From: Candidatus Gastranaerophilales bacterium
GTDB lineage: Bacteria; Cyanobacteriota; Vampirovibrionia; Gastranaerophilales; Gastranaerophilaceae
Assembly: GCA_944322705.1 (NCBI GenBank)
Contig: CALUPR010000003.1
Span: 1 to 45,055 of the forward strand
Length of the DNA: 45,055 nt
Reading direction: 5' to 3'
Position numbers and translations under genes: made by a program. The stretch's first letter is position 1; every line of letters starts with the position of its first letter. Positions 41,397-45,055 of this stretch are shown here, in pieces. The notes beneath the pieces are model-generated. The model saw only the letters and a program-made list of their open reading frames with translations. It was not told the DNA's origin and ran no database searches.

Positions 41397-42818
41397 GTGA
41401 GAAAATTAGTATCAATAGCATTACTGGCAAGTATAATAAGCATGAACACCATGCCAGTTTTTGCAGTTGAAGAAAATGCTAAAGCATCAACTGCTACCCC
41501 GAAACAATTCAAAAGCATGGTCAGCAAAAATAAAAAACAAAAAACATCTGATGATTATAAATTTGAATATATAAATATGAACTGGTGGGGAAATTTTAAT
41601 GATGATATTCTTAACAGTTATATACAAAAAGCCGTTACAAATAACTATGATTTAAAAATGGCAACTTTGAATGTTGAAGAATATTACCAGACTGTTAAAA
41701 CCCAGTTTGCAAACGAACTTCCCTCTGCCGTGGCAGGATTTGGTCCGGGGTGGTTTAAAATGCCGGGCAGCACAAGCACTGATATAAATTTCGGATTGCC
41801 GATTATTGTGCAATATGAAGCCGATATTTTCCTGAAAAACCACAACAAAACTAAAGCCGTAAAAAAACTTTACGAAGGTTCAAAACAGGACGAACGCGCT
41901 GCATATATTTCCGTTGCATCTGCTGTAGGTTCAACTTATTTCAATATAATTAATCTTGATAAAATGATAGATCTTCAAGAACAAATTGTAAAAATAAGAC
42001 AGGAAATATATGATTTGATGCTCGCAAGCAATAAAGAAGGGCTAACTTCAACCGCTGACACTATCAGAGCAAACAAATCACTTGTTCAAGGTCAGACCGA
42101 TTTAATAGAATTAAAGAAACACAGAGAGCAAATGTTACATCAGTTAAGCGTACTTATCGGCGAAAGCCCCGAGAATGCAAATTCTCTGGCAAGAAATTCG
42201 CTTGATGACATCAATTATCAACTAGCTGTACCTTCTCAAATTCCTTCGGAAATCATTACAAACAGACCTGATTATCTGAAAGCGGAATTAATGGTAGAAA
42301 AAGCAGGTATTGACGTTAAGGTAGCAAAAAAAGAATTTCTGCCTTCTATCAACATTTTAGGCGGTGCAATCTTTAACGCAGGTGATTTAGGAAGCTTGTT
42401 TACCACAAAAAACATGCTTCTGGGGCTTGCCGGCGGGCTTATGACACCGTTATTTAAAGGCGGATCTTTAATCGCTAATTTGAGATTGAAAAAAGCTGCT
42501 TATGAAAGAATTTTGCAAAACTATTACAAAACAAACCTGACAGCTATTCAGGAAGTAAACGATGCTCTTGTTGCCGCAAAACTCGACAAAGACAAAATGC
42601 TCCAGACAGAGCACCAATACAATCTGGAAAAAGAAGATTACAAATACAGCGAACACAAATTTGATGAAGGAACAATCTCCAAACTTGATTTAATTCAGTA
42701 TCAGGAAAATCTTCTTACAATAGAAAAACTCGTTGCACAGCAAAAAGTCGAATGTATGACAGATGCAATCAGCTTGTACAAAGCAACGGGAAGCAAACCT
42801 TACGACTATGTAAACTAA
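41397..42818 (+). CDS. outer-membrane efflux factor, NodT/OprM type
   Basis: 473 residues starting with GTG (ribosome site AAAGGA). Signal peptide about 1-24 (MRKLVSIALLASIISMNTMPVFA). The mature part has W-W-G-N-F-N-D-D-I-L-N near residue 63, as in RND/MFS-linked OEP proteins, then two coiled-coil repeats and N-R-P-D-Y-L-K-A-E-L, the diagnostic motif of the NodT subgroup. Would form the channel for the divergently encoded EmrA/EmrB system. Ends at a terminator. Confidence 0.9.
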   Translation: MRKLVSIALLASIISMNTMPVFAVEENAKASTATPKQFKSMVSKNKKQKTSDDYKFEYINMNWWGNFNDDILNSYIQKAVTNNYDLKMATLNVEEYYQTVKTQFANELPSAVAGFGPGWFKMPGSTSTDINFGLPIIVQYEADIFLKNHNKTKAVKKLYEGSKQDERAAYISVASAVGSTYFNIINLDKMIDLQEQIVKIRQEIYDLMLASNKEGLTSTADTIRANKSLVQGQTDLIELKKHREQMLHQLSVLIGESPENANSLARNSLDDINYQLAVPSQIPSEIITNRPDYLKAELMVEKAGIDVKVAKKEFLPSINILGGAIFNAGDLGSLFTTKNMLLGLAGGLMTPLFKGGSLIANLRLKKAAYERILQNYYKTNLTAIQEVNDALVAAKLDKDKMLQTEHQYNLEKEDYKYSEHKFDEGTISKLDLIQYQENLLTIEKLVAQQKVECMTDAISLYKATGSKPYDYVN

Positions 42819-42883
42819 CCTATGTAAATTAAAATCACATATAATCATCACCTCTTTACTTTAAACGAAATTTAAAGTAATGC

Positions 42884-42916
42884 GCCGGAAATCCTCACTG
42901 TTTCCGGCATTTTTTT
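42884..42916 (+). terminator. intrinsic terminator of the outer-membrane factor gene
   Basis: 8-bp GC-rich stem GCCGGAAA/TTTCCGGC (42884-42891, 42901-42908), 9-nt loop, then seven T. Confidence 0.9.
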
Positions 42917-42959
42917 ACACTACGTGTGTAGATACATTAGATTTTGTATAAACTTTTCC

Positions 42960-43219
42960 CGTCGTTCTGAGCAAAGCGAAGAATCGCATTATCACCGCAA
43001 TTATGCGATTGCGGATCAAGTCCGCAATGACGAATAGAGTATAACACCCACGATTACATGACAAATACTGACATGAATTGTCTAACATATCTAATGCGCA
43101 GCAGCTGCACTGTTCGCGGTAGATATAACATATTTACACTGAATTTCGTATAAATCGTCACCCTGAACTTGTTTCAGGGTCTCAAATATAACAGATGCTG
43201 AAACGAGTTCAGCATGACA
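42960..43219. repeat. two dispersed intergenic repeats
   Basis: 42960-43034 carries the GTCGTTCTGAGCAAAGCGAA type with an internal GCGATTGCGGA hairpin. 43157-43219 has the arms TCACCCTGAA and TTCAGCATGAC. The same arms occur inside the element at 22026-22123. Confidence 0.75.
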
Positions 43220-43291
43220 GTTTTGACTGCATCTGGTGTAAACAGTTATACTTTACCCTGTCAGCAATGACAGCTGTAATAACTTATCTTC

Positions 43292-44152
43292 TTACTTTAC
43301 TATCTTCCGATTGCCTTCTAATCTTCCGCTTATTACTCTGTCAATACCTGCAAGATCTTTTATTATTTCAATATTTTCAAAACCGTTTTGTTCCATAAGA
43401 GATTTAACATCATTTGATTGCCCTATACCGAGTTCAAACATCAAATATCCGCCTTTATTCAAAATTCTCGGAGCCTCAGTGGTAATTTTTTCGTAAAACT
43501 CCAAACCTTTTTCATCTTTTGTAAAAAGTGCAATTTCAGGGTCAAACTTTACTTCGGTCTGGATTTTTTCTTTTTCATCAGACGGGATATAAGGGGGGTT
43601 AGAAACAATTATATCAAAACTTTCACCTGGTTTTACATTTGAAAAAATATCGGATTTTCTAAAAATAGCTTTGTTAAAAAGGTTTAGCCTTGAAGCATTA
43701 TCAAGTGCCGTATTTAAAGCATCCGTTGAAATATCAAGCCCGATAATCTGACAGTCAGTATGTTTTGCAATCATACATGCAATACACCCGGAACCTGTAC
43801 CGACATCAAGAGCCATTTTAAAATTATTTTTATTGATAATATCAACAGCTTTTCTTACAAGAATTTCCGTTTCATCACGCGGAATTAAAACAGAAGGATT
43901 TACAATAAATTTTTCTCCCATAAAGTCTGCAAAACCTGTTATATGCTGTATCGGCTGACGGGTTTTAGCGCGCAGCATGGCCTTTTCTTTGACCATTTCA
44001 AGTTTTTCCGGTGTTAATTTATTTCCCATAATAATATCTTTTGTACCGTAATTTACAAAATGTTCAAGCAAAAGTTTAACTTCAACATTTGCTTCATTAG
44101 GTTCAATACCGTTATCTGTCAATACTTTCAAAATCTCTTGTAAAGTTGTCAT
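43292..44152 (-). CDS. prmC: peptide chain release factor N5-glutamine methyltransferase
   Basis: 286 residues from the ATG at 44152. That ATG overlaps the TGA of the upstream gene (ATGA) and is preferred to the TTG at 44158. N-terminal helical domain for release-factor binding, then a SAM-binding Rossmann domain with D-V-G-T-G-S-G-C-I and the catalytic N-P-P-Y-I-P motif. Methylates the Gln of the GGQ loop in release factors. The context (two small genes upstream) is not the usual prfA-prmC pair. Confidence 0.93.
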   Translation of the reverse strand: MTTLQEILKVLTDNGIEPNEANVEVKLLLEHFVNYGTKDIIMGNKLTPEKLEMVKEKAMLRAKTRQPIQHITGFADFMGEKFIVNPSVLIPRDETEILVRKAVDIINKNNFKMALDVGTGSGCIACMIAKHTDCQIIGLDISTDALNTALDNASRLNLFNKAIFRKSDIFSNVKPGESFDIIVSNPPYIPSDEKEKIQTEVKFDPEIALFTKDEKGLEFYEKITTEAPRILNKGGYLMFELGIGQSNDVKSLMEQNGFENIEIIKDLAGIDRVISGRLEGNRKIVK

Positions 44153-44688
44153 AAGCAATCTCCTTCCTTCTCACCAACAGCGGGAGAAGGTGCCTGTAAG
44201 GCGGATGAGGGGGAATAACTATTTAAGATCCTGTCTATCTCATCGCGGGCTTCCAGTTTTGATGTCAGTTCTTTTTTCTCTATATTATATTTTTTGCATA
44301 AACGGTCGTAATAATAAAGCTGTTTTTTTGTCGGAGTTTCTTTAGACATTTTAACTTCGCGCAAAAACGCGCGTTTTTTCTTTTCAAATTCTTTCTGTGC
44401 CTGAATTAAAGGCTCCTGTTTTTTCTTGTAATCGTAATATTTGCGGCACTCTTTTAAGTACAACAGGGTTTCATCAAGAAATTTGTCGTCACCTAAATAG
44501 TTTTCAAGGAACTCAAAATGCGGGTTATTAATTTCAAAGTAGTATCTTTCATCCTCAAGAAATTTATCTAAAATATCGTTAACGCTCATATCAGGCGATT
44601 TTTTGACAAGCGCGCGCAAAAAATTACACAGAGCAGACTTCTGTGTTTTTGTCATATCCTGATAAATTTGATTTTTCACCTGATACAT
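44149..44688 (-). CDS. charged helical protein of unknown function with repeat-derived C-terminus
   Basis: 179 residues, rich in Lys, Glu and Tyr, mostly helical (for example Y-L-K-E-C-R-K-Y-Y-D-Y-K-K-K-Q). No signal peptide or membrane helix. The region P-T-K-K-Q-L-Y-Y-Y-D-R-L-C-K-K-Y-N near 120-136 looks like a small helical hairpin module. The last 19 or so residues (from about SSALQAPSPAVGEKEGDCL) are encoded by a dispersed repeat, so the native C-terminus was probably replaced. Ribosome site AAAGGTGG. Coupled to prmC by ATGA. Confidence 0.65.
   Translation of the reverse strand: MYQVKNQIYQDMTKTQKSALCNFLRALVKKSPDMSVNDILDKFLEDERYYFEINNPHFEFLENYLGDDKFLDETLLYLKECRKYYDYKKKQEPLIQAQKEFEKKKRAFLREVKMSKETPTKKQLYYYDRLCKKYNIEKKELTSKLEARDEIDRILNSYSPSSALQAPSPAVGEKEGDCL
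44161..44212. repeat. dispersed repeat inside the 3' end of the gene upstream of prmC
   Basis: Contains CCTTCTCACC, GGGAGAAGGTGCC and GGCGGATGAGGG, parts of the common intergenic CTCATCCGCC/CTTCTCCC repeat. Here it is read as coding sequence for the last residues of the 179-residue protein. Confidence 0.7.
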
Positions 44689-44728
44689 ACCGCCACCTTT
44701 GTGGAAATAATTGATGTCTTCTCATAAT

Positions 44729-44830
44729 TGAAGACCAGAAGATCAGATGTCAGGAGGTCAAGCCATTATCTGTGCTTTGCACAACAATTAACCTATGTAA
44801 TTAGCTTGCTTTCCTGCCTTCCGTTCCCTG
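44729..44830. repeat. octamer-array inverted repeat, family 1, copy E
   Basis: Left arm of four 8-nt units then AGCC (44729-44764). Right arm on the minus strand (44830-44803) of CAGGGAAC, GGAAGGCA, GGAAAGCA, then AGCT. The 38-nt core contains TGTGCTTTGCACA and matches, in reverse complement, the core of copy A. The right arm starts 3 nt after the stop codon at 44834. Confidence 0.85.
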
Positions 44831-44833
44831 ATA

Positions 44834-44998
44834 TCATTTTTTAAATAAATCTTTCACACTGAATTTAGACATATTTTCTTTATGGAATTCGACAAATTTT
44901 TTCGCAATCGGATTTGTCTGGCGGGAAACAGGTTTTTCAGCCTGTTTTTCTTCGACAATCGTTTTATTTTCGATTACTGTTAAATCTCTCTTATCCAT
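44834..44998 (-). CDS. small charged protein (54 residues) of unknown function
   Basis: ATG at 44998, TGA ending at 44834, with a GAGG ribosome site about 11 nt upstream. The product begins MDKRDLTVIENKTIVEEK and ends KFSVKDLFKK. It is hydrophilic, Lys/Glu-rich, with a basic amphipathic end and no membrane segment. The coding frame uses the same AT-rich codons as its neighbours. An octamer-array hairpin follows 3 nt after the stop, just as for other genes here, which supports a real gene in an operon with the 179-residue protein and prmC. Confidence 0.6.
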   Translation of the reverse strand: MDKRDLTVIENKTIVEEKQAEKPVSRQTNPIAKKFVEFHKENMSKFSVKDLFKK

Positions 44999-45055
44999 AA
45001 AATTATTATACCTCTATATTAATAAAAAAGTAAGCCTTTAAAAAATTGACTTATT

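Larger units (their letters stand above)
42819..43291. other. intergenic region with terminator and several repeats
   Basis: No gene. It holds the terminator at 42884-42916, a CTACGTGTGTAG motif (about 42919-42930), a GTCGTTCTGAG-type repeat (42960-43034) and a GTCACCCTGAA...TTCAGCATGAC inverted repeat (43157-43219). The rest is AT-rich sequence without an obvious signal. Confidence 0.7.

Overview
The window is AT-rich DNA from a diderm bacterium. It carries a LolA-like protein, two TolC-type outer-membrane factors and a secreted adhesin of the two-partner-secretion type. The best guess is a gut-associated member of the Gastranaerophilales (Vampirovibrionia/Melainabacteria, non-photosynthetic relatives of Cyanobacteria). 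This is inferred from protein style, including short N-terminal leaders with an FxG-type motif, the look of the adhesin signal peptide, DUF4186, and short-period tandem repeats reminiscent of cyanobacterial STRRs. No rRNA or other phylogenetic marker is present to prove it.

Layout. 1-830: the end of a beta-carbonic anhydrase and a small membrane protein. 827-5542: a metal/iron-flavoured stretch with a large ferritin-like protein, an amylase-like barrel protein, a small acetyltransferase-like protein, a canonical ferritin, a perfect DtxR-type palindrome and a DtxR/MntR-type regulator. 5544-18926: an aryl-polyene (APE)-type type II fatty-acid/polyketide cluster arranged as two divergent operons. 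The rightward operon holds ketosynthase, dehydratase, ketoreductase, ketosynthase. The leftward one holds a half-ketosynthase, acyltransferase, two ACPs, a COG4648-type membrane protein, a fused ligase-dehydratase, thioesterase, LolA-like carrier, MMPL exporter, methyltransferase, a second acyltransferase and then HAD and DtxR genes. Together these would build a polyene on ACP, mount it on a lipid and export it to the outer membrane. No ammonia lyase and no glycosyltransferase are visible.

18973-23503: small exported proteins, a TSCPD protein, a ferredoxin-nitroreductase fusion and a TolC-family protein. 23542-30320: a 1260-residue adhesin that ends in a complete PilZ motif, and upstream of it a 955-residue repeat-bearing protein of unknown function. 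30841-36222: DUF4186, DUF2971, a CoA-disulfide-reductase-like enzyme with rhodanese domain, glucose-6-phosphate isomerase and a DUF4145-like membrane protein. 36478-42818: a MarR-EmrA-EmrB-EmrB efflux operon divergent from its own outer-membrane factor. 43292-44998: prmC and two small genes of unknown role.

The most distinctive non-coding feature is a set of short-period, purine-rich tandem arrays (8-nt or 7-nt units, usually three or four copies) placed as inverted arms. They nearly always start within a few bases of a stop codon, inside operons. At least four unit types follow the same plan, and one array lies in frame inside a ketosynthase gene. Other notable points are a near-symmetrical 20-bp divergent promoter that includes both start codons, a 390-bp element with 16-bp terminal inverted repeats splitting the APE operon, the orphan DtxR-type palindrome and the adhesin-PilZ fusion.
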